Origin: a virus
Direction: 5' to 3' (one strand)
Virus record (IMG/VR): IMGVR_UViG_3300036770_005287
Location: 21,033-85,032 of that record
Length of the DNA stretch: 64,000 nt
Shown: in pieces, positions 50,197 to 59,084 of the stretch
How the letters are laid out: each line of letters starts with the position of its first letter
Position numbering within the stretch: position 1 is the stretch's first letter
Program-made: the position numbers and the translations under genes
The notes under the pieces: model-generated
Seen by the model: only the letters and a program-made list of their open reading frames with translations
Told to the model about the DNA's origin: nothing
The model's database searches: none

Positions 50197-50610
50197 TTAG
50201 GCTTGTGCGCTTTCCATTTCATTCAGTGCCGCCAGCTGCAAAAACCGAGAGCGATTCCCGTATGCCGGGTGCTCTTTCACAAACTGGTCAATTTTTAGTG
50301 TCAGCAGATCTGGCAGAGTGACATTCACTTTACTGGACTTGCCAAGAAATGGCGTTTCGTCAATCTCTACATGCGCCCAACTCCAACCTTTAAATTCCTC
50401 TTTTTTGAACAATTTACTTAAAGGCGTCGGCACGGGCGGCAGCGCCCCTTGCTCAGCTAAATCCGTCAGATGCAAACAAATCGCCTCTTTTACATTTGTC
50501 AGCGCTTCTTCTAAGGTGTCACCTGCCGAATAACAGCCCGGCAGATCCGGCACCGCGATACCATAAGATGTATGATCATCACCTGCCTCAATCGCCACTG
50601 TATATTGCAT
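50197..50610 (-). CDS. hicB: HicB-family antitoxin
   Basis: ATG at 50610 with GGAG eight bases upstream. 137 residues: MQYTVAIEAG...YGIAVPDLPGCYSAGDTLEEALTNVKEAI is the HicB fold, and SSKVNVTLPDLLTLKIDQFVKEHPAYGNRSRFLQLAALNEM is a C-terminal ribbon-helix-helix. It binds HicA and represses the operon. Confidence 0.92.
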   Translation of the reverse strand: MQYTVAIEAGDDHTSYGIAVPDLPGCYSAGDTLEEALTNVKEAICLHLTDLAEQGALPPVPTPLSKLFKKEEFKGWSWAHVEIDETPFLGKSSKVNVTLPDLLTLKIDQFVKEHPAYGNRSRFLQLAALNEMESAQA

Positions 50611-50689
50611 AGTCATTACTCCAATTCTGTCTCAAATCCCTCTAAAGCCGGATGCTATTGCCCGCCAGTAGAGCCAAAGAAGGGCGGGC

Positions 50690-50869
50690 TTACAAGCCCG
50701 CGTCCTTTAGTATTTTCTTTGTTAACCCGACACCTAAATCTTTTTTCGGGTGCGGTACGGTTATCGTTCCTTGCTTGGTCGGGTGTTTGAACTGATGGTG
50801 ACTACCTTTACAACGCACCTCTTTCCATCCATCCGCGATAAGCACGCTTATCAACTCTGAGCTTTTCAA
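50690..50869 (-). CDS. hicA: HicA-family toxin
   Basis: Start at TTG 50869 with AGGAGG four bases upstream, giving the family start MKSSELISVL. 59 residues: a double-stranded RNA-binding-like fold with GSHHQFKHP carrying the catalytic His and TITVPHPKKDLGVGLTKKILKDAGL. The gene precedes hicB, the usual order, with 79 bp between them. Confidence 0.92.
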   Translation of the reverse strand: MKSSELISVLIADGWKEVRCKGSHHQFKHPTKQGTITVPHPKKDLGVGLTKKILKDAGL

Positions 50870-50891
50870 CATTCCTCCTGTCCAACTCATA

Positions 50892-50947
50892 GGGTTATAA
50901 TAACCCCGATTAATTGAAGAGTAAAGAAAAATAACCCCGATAACCCC
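50892..50947 (-). promoter_or_regulatory. hicAB operator repeats
   Basis: GGGTTATAATAACCC (50892-50906) and a direct ATAACCCCGATAACCCC (50931-50947) just upstream of hicA. Confidence 0.6.
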
Positions 50948-51014
50948 ATTTATTTTTATGGTCCCGTTTTTTATGTTCACGGTGTCAAGACATTGCGCAT
51001 TGGCAGCTGATTAG

Positions 51015-51036
51015 TTATCCACAGAAACAGTGGATA
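51015..51036. other. DnaA-box pair
   Basis: TTATCCACA at 51015-51023 is the consensus DnaA box. An inverted GTGGATA at 51030-51036 gives a TATCCAC/GTGGATA dyad. The 50870-51146 gap also holds a palindrome (51098). It could be a secondary origin or regulatory DnaA site. Confidence 0.5.
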
Positions 51037-51097
51037 GAGCGGTGTATAAGAATGCAGTGTAGGCGAGAACTAATTGATAACTTAATGATTTTTATAT

Positions 51098-51114
51098 GAT
51101 TTACAGTGTAAATC
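51098..51114. promoter_or_regulatory. 17-bp palindrome, copy 5
   Basis: GATTTACAGTGTAAATC in the gap between the ddrB stop and hicA. Confidence 0.6.
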
Positions 51115-51146
51115 GGCGGCCATCCTTGGCCTGCGCGTGGCGGGTG

Positions 51147-53384
51147 TTATGCGCTAAAATCTGGCCGGGTAAACGCGCCGTTACTGACGTTTTTGTCTAA
51201 CCAGTACGCGAATACTTCAATAATATTTTCCTCAGTAAAACCGCGTTCATGCGCTGCCATCATGCGCTGCTTGAGTTCTGCCGGTGCGTAGTTCACGTAG
51301 TCCGCTGGCTTGAGTGTCGGAATAGTCTCAGCTGGCGGCGCTTCCACTTCTGGCAGACCACCAGCCTGGTACGCAACAGCCGATGTTTTAGCGCCAGCAA
51401 AAGCCCAGGATTTAAACTGATCCAGTGGCATCGCCGTGATTGCGCCGAGGCCTTTCCAGCCTTTGTCATAATTTGCAAAGTACGCTGCTTTCGCCTCCGC
51501 TGCTGATGCAAAGCCAAGCATAACTTTGTGCTCATCAAAGGTTCGGGTTGCCGGGTTTATCTGGTCAATGATAAAGACTTGTTCAGGCTCTAAAACATCA
51601 CCTAAAAAGACATCGACCGGATCCCCGTCTGCGCCAGTCGTGCTTTTGATATCGCCGTAATGGTGCTGCATCGTATTGGACCAGGTATTGCCGTTCTCAT
51701 CCGTACCTGAGCGCGTGCTGCCGGCTGGATTTTCGATGGCAATATCTATCCCGGCAAATACCAGCTGACCTTTTTTGTAGTTGCCGGCTTCTTTCTGCGC
51801 CTGCGTCGGTTCTGGCAAGTCATTTTGCTCTGACGTGGCGGCTTTGTTGGCAGCATCATCGATAGCCGCTTGTTCAGCCGTCACCGGGGCCGGTGCTGGC
51901 TCTTCCTGGCGTGCGGGCTCGTCCTGAGTCTGTATATCAAGTGCGCTGGTATCAAAGGTGGACACGTCGGCGCCAAACTCAGCGATCAGGTCCTCATTGA
52001 CGCGGGCAAGGATATCAACCAGCGTTAAATCGCCGCCACCAAACAAGTCATCGACAGCACTGCCTTTGCGGGCCAATTCAGCATTAATGTTTTCAGCCAG
52101 GCGCTTAAAGGCAAACGACATTCGCTTGCTGCTGCGGTTATTGGCTGCCACAAAGGCCGCCAGCGCTTCAGCTGCAGGGTCATTGTCACCAAACAGGCTG
52201 CTTTGGCTTAGCAGGTCCTTCACGCTTTGATTATTTGCTTTGGCCTGACGTATCAGCTCAGTTGCAGAGACAAGCGCCTGCAGCGCTTCCTGTGCGATAT
52301 TAGGGCGATCACCATCCGGCGCTGATTTATAGCGCTCAGCACCATCCGACAGCCCATCAACAACGCCGTGGTGAACTTCTGCAGATAACGCCTGCATTTC
52401 AACAAAATCAGCAGCAGCGTAGTTCATCGCTGAAAGGATATTCCTGATCTCCGGATCAGTTTCTTCTGCCACCAGGGCAACTAAGCGTTCAGACCGATAG
52501 GCTTTGGCAAAAATGGCATTTTGCAGACGGTCAACCAGCTGGCGGGTAGGGCGTCCATCACCGGTATAAAGGCCCGCTGCGCCCGCGTCACCAATTTGTT
52601 TGATAAAGGCATCAACAAAGGCCTTATTGTCCGGCCCTGTGAGGGTGCCAGAATCAGCCGGCCTGAACATTGCCATCATCTGTCCGCTGATTTGCTCAGC
52701 GTCTACCCATGCGGTTTCTGCTGCGCTCATAGACTGCAGATCTGACGCGTTGCTATCGCGGGCAAACTGCGCCCGGTCAACGTCGGTTAACCGCATCCGG
52801 ACCAGCACTGGGCGTCTAAACTTCGCCACATAATCGGGCTTAAAGCCGTACTGCTCTGCATGCTCAACCAGGAAATTGCGGTAGTTATCGCCTTTGCCGT
52901 CGGTATAGGCTTTGATGATACTGATTGTCCGACCGTTGCCAGACTCGACCACAAAATCACGGCCAATAATCGGGGCACCGTGCGAAGTCAGGCCGCTATC
53001 GGTTAACCGGGCAGGCTGCAGGTCATTGGATATTTTGGCAATCTGCAGGACTGACGCCTGGCGCGTTCTATCACGCGGCTGCAGTTCTTCCGGGTAATCC
53101 GGATTGACGCGACCGTCAGCAAAGTTACTGACAATCAGGCGCTTGGCTTCAACAATCTTAAAGACCGCTCGAATTTGCCCGCCTTTTGGCGAGGTTAAAA
53201 ACGATAGACGGCCCTCAATGTCTGGCTGCTCAGCCCCGGCGTCATCGCCTTTGAGCTGCTTTAAAAGCTCAGACCAGCGCTTTTGTAGCGCCAGGCGCTG
53301 GCGGATATCTTTCACGTCCGCCAGCTGCTTTTTAATGCCCAGTGCTTCACGCTGCAGCGTTAGCTTTTCCTTTGCAGTTAGCAT
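51147..53384 (-). CDS. ddrB: DdrB-like polyvalent protein (ParB-like plus InPase-like domains)
   Basis: 745 residues. An N-terminal helical segment is followed by the DdrB-ParB-like domain (about 80-230: RLIVSNFADGRVNPDYPEELQPRDR, ESGNGRTISIIKAY, RPVLVRM). A helical middle and an acidic Pro-rich linker (480-520) lead to a C-terminal inorganic-pyrophosphatase-like domain (GIDIAIENPAGSTRSG, MQHHYGDIKSTTGADGDPVDVFLGD, DEHKVMLGFASAAEA). Such proteins enter the cell with phage or conjugating DNA and counter host defences. It shares one base with the DarA-like gene. Confidence 0.88.
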   Translation of the reverse strand: MLTAKEKLTLQREALGIKKQLADVKDIRQRLALQKRWSELLKQLKGDDAGAEQPDIEGRLSFLTSPKGGQIRAVFKIVEAKRLIVSNFADGRVNPDYPEELQPRDRTRQASVLQIAKISNDLQPARLTDSGLTSHGAPIIGRDFVVESGNGRTISIIKAYTDGKGDNYRNFLVEHAEQYGFKPDYVAKFRRPVLVRMRLTDVDRAQFARDSNASDLQSMSAAETAWVDAEQISGQMMAMFRPADSGTLTGPDNKAFVDAFIKQIGDAGAAGLYTGDGRPTRQLVDRLQNAIFAKAYRSERLVALVAEETDPEIRNILSAMNYAAADFVEMQALSAEVHHGVVDGLSDGAERYKSAPDGDRPNIAQEALQALVSATELIRQAKANNQSVKDLLSQSSLFGDNDPAAEALAAFVAANNRSSKRMSFAFKRLAENINAELARKGSAVDDLFGGGDLTLVDILARVNEDLIAEFGADVSTFDTSALDIQTQDEPARQEEPAPAPVTAEQAAIDDAANKAATSEQNDLPEPTQAQKEAGNYKKGQLVFAGIDIAIENPAGSTRSGTDENGNTWSNTMQHHYGDIKSTTGADGDPVDVFLGDVLEPEQVFIIDQINPATRTFDEHKVMLGFASAAEAKAAYFANYDKGWKGLGAITAMPLDQFKSWAFAGAKTSAVAYQAGGLPEVEAPPAETIPTLKPADYVNYAPAELKQRMMAAHERGFTEENIIEVFAYWLDKNVSNGAFTRPDFSA

Positions 53385-56300
53385 TATTGCGCCTCCAACA
53401 ACTCTGTAATGCGGTTGCTGGCTTGCTCAATCAGTTCGGCATGCTGCTCTTCGCCGGCTGAGTCCAGGACGGCCAAGGCCTGATCCAGTGCATCAATCAA
53501 TTCGTCAGCGCTTTGCGCATTGGTCAGTGCTGATTGCAGTGCAGTGATTTCTGACTGCACTTCTGGCGCTGAGCTTTGTTCTACAGCCGGCGCTGCTGAA
53601 TATTTCTCAATAGTGGTATTGAGCAACTTAAAGGCCTCTTTTTTGCCGAACGTTTGCACGCTTTCACGGTATTTATCTTTCGTATTTTCGATGGTGTTAC
53701 CAGACACGGCAGCAGCTTGTTTTAACAACGCCTCAACTTCTGGCTCAAACTCATCAACGCGGATCCAGAAGCCATTCATTTCTTCACCGCTACCAAACGA
53801 ATGACGTTTTTTGCCAGGCTCAATTCGCGCATTCGGGAATCCAGGCTTCACAAATTCATCACCGACCGCTTTATAGCCATACTCTTCTAATCGGCGGTGC
53901 GGGTTGTAGCCTTCCCCGAAAAATTCTTCAATGGCTGCCTGGTCCTTGTTTCGCTCTTGCTTCAGACGTATTTCAAGCTCGTCAGAAATGTCATCTTCTT
54001 CCTTTAACGCTGTTGCACTGGTAGGTAGTCCGAGCTTGTTTGTTTCATTAAAGACTTTAAGCAATTCGTTTTGACGCGCCTTTAACTCATCAGTGCTCAC
54101 TGCTTTAAAGTCTGTAATGGGAGTGCCGTAATCGACAGTTTGATCGGCTGGCGCAGCATCAGAATCTTGCCCGGCTGATTTACCGGCTTTGACCATTTCA
54201 TCCCAGCTCTTAAATCCCAGTGAATAGGCGATATCCGCTTTTGCGTTGCGCGTGATTTTGCGTTGCCAGGCGCGGTTTGTTGGCGACCAGTTTGCACCAC
54301 TTGAAATACGTTGCACCGCTGCATATTCCGGATCATCTGCAGTAGCCCGACGTTTGAGGTTCGGGAAATACACGCGGATGCGGTCATCACCATAATCGAC
54401 TTCGACGTTTACCGGGGCGCCGTTAAAGGTCAGGTCTAAATCAAGATCACCTTCTGCCGCGGCTTCTTCGCGCTGCTGTAGCTCTTCCAGGCGGGCGCGG
54501 CGTGACTTGAGGCGCGCATTTAAGTTGGTCAGTTCAAATCCTTCATGCGGGATCAAATTGCCTAAGTAATTCGGGCGCAGCGTATCGATGAAGGTACTCG
54601 GGTAGCCAATCGCCACCAGCTCAGCTGTTGCTTTCTCTTTAGCTGTCACCGGGTCTTTTTCTTTGGCTTTTTGGTACTTGCGGAAAATCGCATTCGCCTG
54701 CTTCATGCGCTCTTGCTGCTTTTCCATTGCATCGATATCGCGCTGTACTTCCAGGAGCTCAGGCGAAATACCTGCAGTTGGATCAGCTGCTGCCGGCTCT
54801 GGCGTGGCCGGGTTCTGTGCTTCGGCATTTAAAAGCTGAGTAAACCGGTCCTCAATCGCTTCTACGCGCGGAATATTTGACGTGCCATCAGGATTTGTGG
54901 CCTTGTCGTAGGTATCAACGATGTAAGAAAACTTCTCATCCTGAGCATCCCAGGCTTTCGCCTGTTCCAGCGTCAGCGTGTCTAAGAATTCGCTGAATTT
55001 CTGCCGCGGATCTTCAGGCTCTGCGCCTGGCTGCGTCGGAATAAAGCCCTCAATACCTGGCGCATATTCGCCGCGAAATACACTGACCAGGGCGCTTGTG
55101 CCATAAATGCGCACGTAATCGTTTAGAGCTTCATCGGAGATCCGGCCAACCTTCGCACGGTCTTTAAGAAAATCTACCCAATCGCTTTCCAGCATTTGCG
55201 CTTTGCCTTTGTAAAGCGCTTCATCAGCCAGGTACTCGGCTGCGTATTGACTGGTTTCAATTTGCTGGCGGATCCAGGCGTCACGCGTCATTTCATACGC
55301 TGGCTTTGTTTCTACTGCAGGCGCTACCGGCGCTATGCCCATTGGGTTTTCAGCAAAATCCCATAAGCCAACGGTATAGTGGTCAGTACTCTGAACTTTG
55401 CTGTAATAGGTCAGACCGTCTTTTTTCATGTAAATATTTTCATCGCCAATACTGACAATCTCAGCAGTGCCAAGGGCCGCTAAGTCTTTTTCAGTGGCTT
55501 CAATTTCAATCGGCTTTGTTTCTGAGCCATCACGATAGGCGCTTGGTTGCGGCAAACCTGAATTGGCCGATTGCGCAGCACGATACGCGGCGACTTCACG
55601 CGCTTTAAACTCTTCCGCCAGGTCATAATCAATACTGACCGTTTCATAGAAACGGCGCTCGAAATAATCAACCATTGAATCAGACCGGTCCCGGTTGAAC
55701 TCATTGGCTTCGTCTTTGAGCTGCGTCATCAGATTGCGCATTTGCGTACTGTATGAATCCGGTAAGTACTGCGTTTGCCCGCCAACAAACTCTTCAATTT
55801 GTTCCTGGCTAAATACCTTAAAGTCAGCCGGTAGCCGCACAATTTCTAAGCTCACTTCATTGCGTGAGGCGCTTGTTACTGCAACGCGCAATTCTGCCGG
55901 GTATTTGCCAGCTTTGCGGCCTTCAGTAATGGCAACACGAATCAGCTTGTTAATTTCTGCCAGCTTTAAATCCCGTGTGCTCTGATGTTTCTCGCCTGTG
56001 AAATTGCCGTCGTATTTTGGATTAATCCGCTCGACCGGGGCGTCATCATTTGCCGCTACGGCTGGTTGCTGTACGACTGGTGCCGCGGGCAAGGCTTTCT
56101 CTAAGTCCGCGTTGACGGCGTTTTGATTGGCAATACGGGCGCGCAGTGCGTCCAGGGAACTGCGCAGTGCGTCAATTTCAGCCTGCTTTGCATCCGTTTG
56201 GCCGCTGATGTCGCCGGTTGCGGCAATGGTGGCATCCAGCTGTGACTGCAGGGTTTCAATGTCTTTCAGCTGATCTGCTTTGACGCGCAAGCTGGCTCGA

Positions 56301-56908
56301 AAACGGTTGCTGTTGCGCTCAACAATGCGGGTAATGGCAAGGGCTGTTTGCTTTAAGCTGATATCCCGGCCGTTATGCGGTGCAACGATATCGGTAATAT
56401 CGCGCTTATTGAGCAAAAAGCGGAATGCGATCAGCGTGTCATCCGGGCCAATGACTGCCGGATCATCATCAGGCGCGTGAAAGATGATAAAGACGCTCTG
56501 ACCATCGCTAAACGGAATTTCAGCCGTCATAGTTGCAATCAGGCCGCTTTTGCGCGGCTTGCTCAGGATGGCGCCGCCAAGGACCGCAAACTGTGAATCT
56601 ACTTCCATTCCTTCGGTCACGCCGGCAGTCAGGCCTTTGGTCGGATCTGTATTCTGGTTGAGTGTTTTGACCAGGGCTTTCATGGTATTCGCCAGGCGCA
56701 TGCGGCGCGTCGTAATGGCGGATAACAGCATGCTATCGCCTTTAACCAGCGCATGGCCGTTTAACGTTTCATCGATATCCGCCAGCGTTGTTGGTTCTGA
56801 TAAGAGATCAGCACCAAGGCCAGATAACAGGGCTTCGAAATCGCTTTCTGTGGGCGACTTCAAAGTGTGGTCCATACGATCAACAATTTTAATCTGCTTC
56901 AGATTCAT
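53384..56908 (-). CDS. darA: DarA-like giant antirestriction/polyvalent protein
   Basis: 1174 residues. The N-terminal 200 match the DarA N-terminal domain (SQFAVLGGAILSKPRKSGLIATMTAEIPFSDGQSVFIIFHAPDDDP, RFLLNKRDITDIVAP). A coiled coil (225-275) follows, and then a large-polyvalent-protein domain (DLKLAEINKLIRVAITEGRKAGKYPAELRVAVTSAS). Further on is WSPTNRAWQRKITRNA, the DNA-mimic/antirestriction C-terminal signature. In P1, DarA is an internal head protein needed for DarB incorporation and for protection from type I restriction. Confidence 0.8.
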   Translation of the reverse strand: MNLKQIKIVDRMDHTLKSPTESDFEALLSGLGADLLSEPTTLADIDETLNGHALVKGDSMLLSAITTRRMRLANTMKALVKTLNQNTDPTKGLTAGVTEGMEVDSQFAVLGGAILSKPRKSGLIATMTAEIPFSDGQSVFIIFHAPDDDPAVIGPDDTLIAFRFLLNKRDITDIVAPHNGRDISLKQTALAITRIVERNSNRFRASLRVKADQLKDIETLQSQLDATIAATGDISGQTDAKQAEIDALRSSLDALRARIANQNAVNADLEKALPAAPVVQQPAVAANDDAPVERINPKYDGNFTGEKHQSTRDLKLAEINKLIRVAITEGRKAGKYPAELRVAVTSASRNEVSLEIVRLPADFKVFSQEQIEEFVGGQTQYLPDSYSTQMRNLMTQLKDEANEFNRDRSDSMVDYFERRFYETVSIDYDLAEEFKAREVAAYRAAQSANSGLPQPSAYRDGSETKPIEIEATEKDLAALGTAEIVSIGDENIYMKKDGLTYYSKVQSTDHYTVGLWDFAENPMGIAPVAPAVETKPAYEMTRDAWIRQQIETSQYAAEYLADEALYKGKAQMLESDWVDFLKDRAKVGRISDEALNDYVRIYGTSALVSVFRGEYAPGIEGFIPTQPGAEPEDPRQKFSEFLDTLTLEQAKAWDAQDEKFSYIVDTYDKATNPDGTSNIPRVEAIEDRFTQLLNAEAQNPATPEPAAADPTAGISPELLEVQRDIDAMEKQQERMKQANAIFRKYQKAKEKDPVTAKEKATAELVAIGYPSTFIDTLRPNYLGNLIPHEGFELTNLNARLKSRRARLEELQQREEAAAEGDLDLDLTFNGAPVNVEVDYGDDRIRVYFPNLKRRATADDPEYAAVQRISSGANWSPTNRAWQRKITRNAKADIAYSLGFKSWDEMVKAGKSAGQDSDAAPADQTVDYGTPITDFKAVSTDELKARQNELLKVFNETNKLGLPTSATALKEEDDISDELEIRLKQERNKDQAAIEEFFGEGYNPHRRLEEYGYKAVGDEFVKPGFPNARIEPGKKRHSFGSGEEMNGFWIRVDEFEPEVEALLKQAAAVSGNTIENTKDKYRESVQTFGKKEAFKLLNTTIEKYSAAPAVEQSSAPEVQSEITALQSALTNAQSADELIDALDQALAVLDSAGEEQHAELIEQASNRITELLEAQ

Positions 56909-57522
56909 GCTGCAGCGCCTTTGAGTTGTGACTTTAATTCTTTACTGCGGTCAATCGACGCCTGCAGCTGATGTTTTAGCTGACTTTCTTCTGAGGCCAG
57001 CTGTTGATAAAGCTCGTTGCGGCTGGTGAGTTCAGCGCGCACTGATGCCTGCTGAGCTTCTGCTTCAGCAACTGCTGTTTTGAGCTCATCAATCCGTTGC
57101 TGATTTGTTTTGCCGGCCGGTTTGACTGCTGAGTCAACTTTGATTGCCTTGAGCTTTCGCGCCAGGCTTTTATCAAATTCGTCCTGGCCTTTTTTCAGAT
57201 AGTCCGCCAGCTCTTTTGCAATCGACTGCAGCGAGTCAGCGTTTTTGATAGGGAGCGCTTTACCATTGACTGCAACGGCTACTAAATCGCCGGTTTCACG
57301 AATGCGGATAGTGATCCGCTGACCGTTCTCAAAGTAGAAATCAGCCTTTTTAAACTTCGTGTCATCCTTGGCAATCAGCCGGTTTGATGCAGTGATAGAC
57401 GCCACCGGGGCGCCATTGCCGGCGAGTAGCTTTGCAAAGGCCGCAAGGCCCGCTTCGCTAAAGTTGTCGCCGTCAAAGGTGGCGTAGACCTTTTTGTTTT
57501 TGCTGTAATCAATGTTGCTCAT
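56905..57522 (-). CDS. DarA-operon coiled-coil protein, 205 aa
   Basis: ATG at 57522 with AGGA eight bases upstream. An N-terminal globular part (KKVYATFDGDNFSEAGLAAFAKLL, ADFYFENGQRITIRIRETGDLVAVAVNGK) precedes a C-terminal coiled coil (QRIDELKTAVAEAEAQQASVRAEL). It is the first gene before darA and probably acts with it in head packaging of the antirestriction proteins. Confidence 0.65.
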   Translation of the reverse strand: MSNIDYSKNKKVYATFDGDNFSEAGLAAFAKLLAGNGAPVASITASNRLIAKDDTKFKKADFYFENGQRITIRIRETGDLVAVAVNGKALPIKNADSLQSIAKELADYLKKGQDEFDKSLARKLKAIKVDSAVKPAGKTNQQRIDELKTAVAEAEAQQASVRAELTSRNELYQQLASEESQLKHQLQASIDRSKELKSQLKGAAA

Positions 57523-58000
57523 TGTGCGCATCCTGGTGATCTGTTGGCAGGGCGATCATGACTTCTGTTCTCATGTGACTTGCCAGGGGGAATATCTTGT
57601 AAAGCGGATTAATGCGACACCCCAAGGACTCGACGCGCACGTCAGCCACCCAGGCGCCGGTTGCCAGCAAATCGGCCCGGATCAGCAAGTATTCTTGGTT
57701 GTGTCCGCGCATTGAAAAATCGAGCGTGCGACTTTTGCCACTGACGACCGTTGTCGGACAATTCAAATCGCGGATGGTGTAAGTGACGCGGGAAAATATG
57801 AGCGGGGGATAGGCGCGAAAGGCGATATGTAAACGATAAAACAGCTCTTTTGCTTGTGGGCGCTTTGGACTTGCTTGCGTCACAAAGCCTGCGCCTGATA
57901 AATCTGTAAGCTCAACGCGACCACGACGCACTAAAAATCTGTCTGCCATCAGCAGCGCAACAATGATTAACGTCCAGCCGATGATTGACCAATCACCCAT
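57509..58000 (-). CDS. Membrane-anchored hypothetical protein, 163 aa
   Basis: ATG at 58000: a single N-terminal span (MGDWSIIGWTLIIVALLMADRFLV) and then a soluble beta-rich part (LFYRLHIAFRAYPPLIFSRVTYTIRD). It overlaps the holin gene upstream. It may be a lysis or envelope-associated partner. Confidence 0.6.
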   Translation of the reverse strand: MGDWSIIGWTLIIVALLMADRFLVRRGRVELTDLSGAGFVTQASPKRPQAKELFYRLHIAFRAYPPLIFSRVTYTIRDLNCPTTVVSGKSRTLDFSMRGHNQEYLLIRADLLATGAWVADVRVESLGCRINPLYKIFPLASHMRTEVMIALPTDHQDAHNEQH

Positions 58001-58346
58001 TTTCTTTATCCCCGTCAGGTTTAATACGATTCGTGACATACCGGTCTATCCAGCGTTTGAACATTGCCAGCGTGTCACCGCCATTGTTACTGAGCACCAA
58101 GATCACGACGCTAGTCAGTGCCTGGGGCCAGCCTTGCCAGACGCCCAAGTACATCACGCAAAGCCCAACGACTAAGGCCAGCACAATTTCCGTCAGAGCG
58201 TTTATCCAGCTTCTTGCAAATCGGCCTTCCCGTGCGCCGTGGAGGTATGAACCAAGGCCACCGAGCAGGGACAGCACGCTTGCAGTAACGATTACTTCTC
58301 CTGTTAACAACACTCTGCACCTGCTGATCTGTAAGGTCCTTAGCAT
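57993..58346 (-). CDS. LydA-like holin candidate
   Basis: Up to 117 residues. Three hydrophobic stretches (SVLSLLGGLGSYLH, LTEIVLALVVGLCVMYLGVW, ALTSVVILVLSNNGGDTLAMF) and the GARE/GR charged turns follow the LydA/holin superfamily III pattern. The ATG at 58346 has no ribosome site; AGGAG lies five bases before an in-frame ATC at 58292, a rare start. P1 LydA is the holin. Confidence 0.65.
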   Translation of the reverse strand: MLRTLQISRCRVLLTGEVIVTASVLSLLGGLGSYLHGAREGRFARSWINALTEIVLALVVGLCVMYLGVWQGWPQALTSVVILVLSNNGGDTLAMFKRWIDRYVTNRIKPDGDKENG

Positions 58347-58374
58347 AGTAAAACACGCGCTAAATAACGCCTAA

Positions 58375-58392
58375 TCAACGTTATGATAATTC
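58375..58392 (-). promoter_or_regulatory. Dispersed regulatory element, copy 10
   Basis: Minus-strand TATCATAACGTTGA continuing TTAGG; one mismatch in the left half. It lies upstream of the holin-DarA operon. Confidence 0.6.
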
Positions 58393-58941
58393 AGGGTAAA
58401 ACATTTGCCCGGCTCGAATGCTTACACAGTGCACTTCAGGGCAGTTGTCATAGATGCGGGTAGGCGTTATGCGACTCATCAGGCTTTGCCGGTAAATGCC
58501 AGCAGCATGCGCCAGTAGTTCGCTGCAAAACCAAGCCGCCGGATCGTTCCAGTCTTGAATGCGCAGGGCCATCGATATCAGATTGAGCGGGGGGATGCTG
58601 CAGACTGCCTGCAACGGAATGGAATAAAGCGCCCGCTTGTCATAAGGCTTGCCAATTTCACTGATGGCGCGCGTATAGGCCGCTTCCGGCGTATCAATGA
58701 CAGCCAGCATGCACACGTCATAGTCTAAATAGCGCGCAACAAAGTCCGCCATCGGTGTAACGACAACACCGACGCCACCCAGGGCCTCAATCACCTTTTC
58801 GCCGTCATAGACTTGGCCGTTCCATTCCAGGCGGCCGTAATGAATGATCCCGCAATGGGACCAGCTGGACCAGGTGAGCAGGCGGATCCCGAGGCTGATG
58901 GGATGATAGCCTTTGGCAAAAATGACAGGTATGGCGTTCAA
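58381..58941 (-). CDS. Permuted papain-like (NlpC/P60 superfamily) enzyme
   Basis: Start TTG 58941 with GGAGG five bases upstream; the frame is open to a TTG at 58992. 186 residues: WSSWSHCGIIHYGRLEWNG has the His motif first, and WFCSELLAHAAGI has the nucleophilic Cys later, the circularly permuted order of the YiiX/YaeF papain-like amidases. It may cleave peptidoglycan peptides or lipid amides. Location beside the holin candidate makes an endolysin role attractive, but there is no signal sequence. Confidence 0.75.
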   Translation of the reverse strand: MNAIPVIFAKGYHPISLGIRLLTWSSWSHCGIIHYGRLEWNGQVYDGEKVIEALGGVGVVVTPMADFVARYLDYDVCMLAVIDTPEAAYTRAISEIGKPYDKRALYSIPLQAVCSIPPLNLISMALRIQDWNDPAAWFCSELLAHAAGIYRQSLMSRITPTRIYDNCPEVHCVSIRAGQMFYPELS

Positions 58942-58997
58942 AGTGTCCTCCGCCACTCGATTGTACCGACAGCGCTTATTTTTAAGCGTCAAACCTG

Positions 58998-59020
58998 TTA
59001 TTCATGTCTAGGATGAATAA
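58998..59020. promoter_or_regulatory. Inverted repeat between divergent genes
   Basis: TTATTCAT and ATGAATAA flank GTCTAGG; between the papain-like gene and the plus-strand gene at 59085. Confidence 0.5.
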
Positions 59021-59084
59021 TGCTGTTTTTGTTCCTGATTTATGTCATCATGTCGTTAATCATTTGTGGCATGGATAAGGAAAT

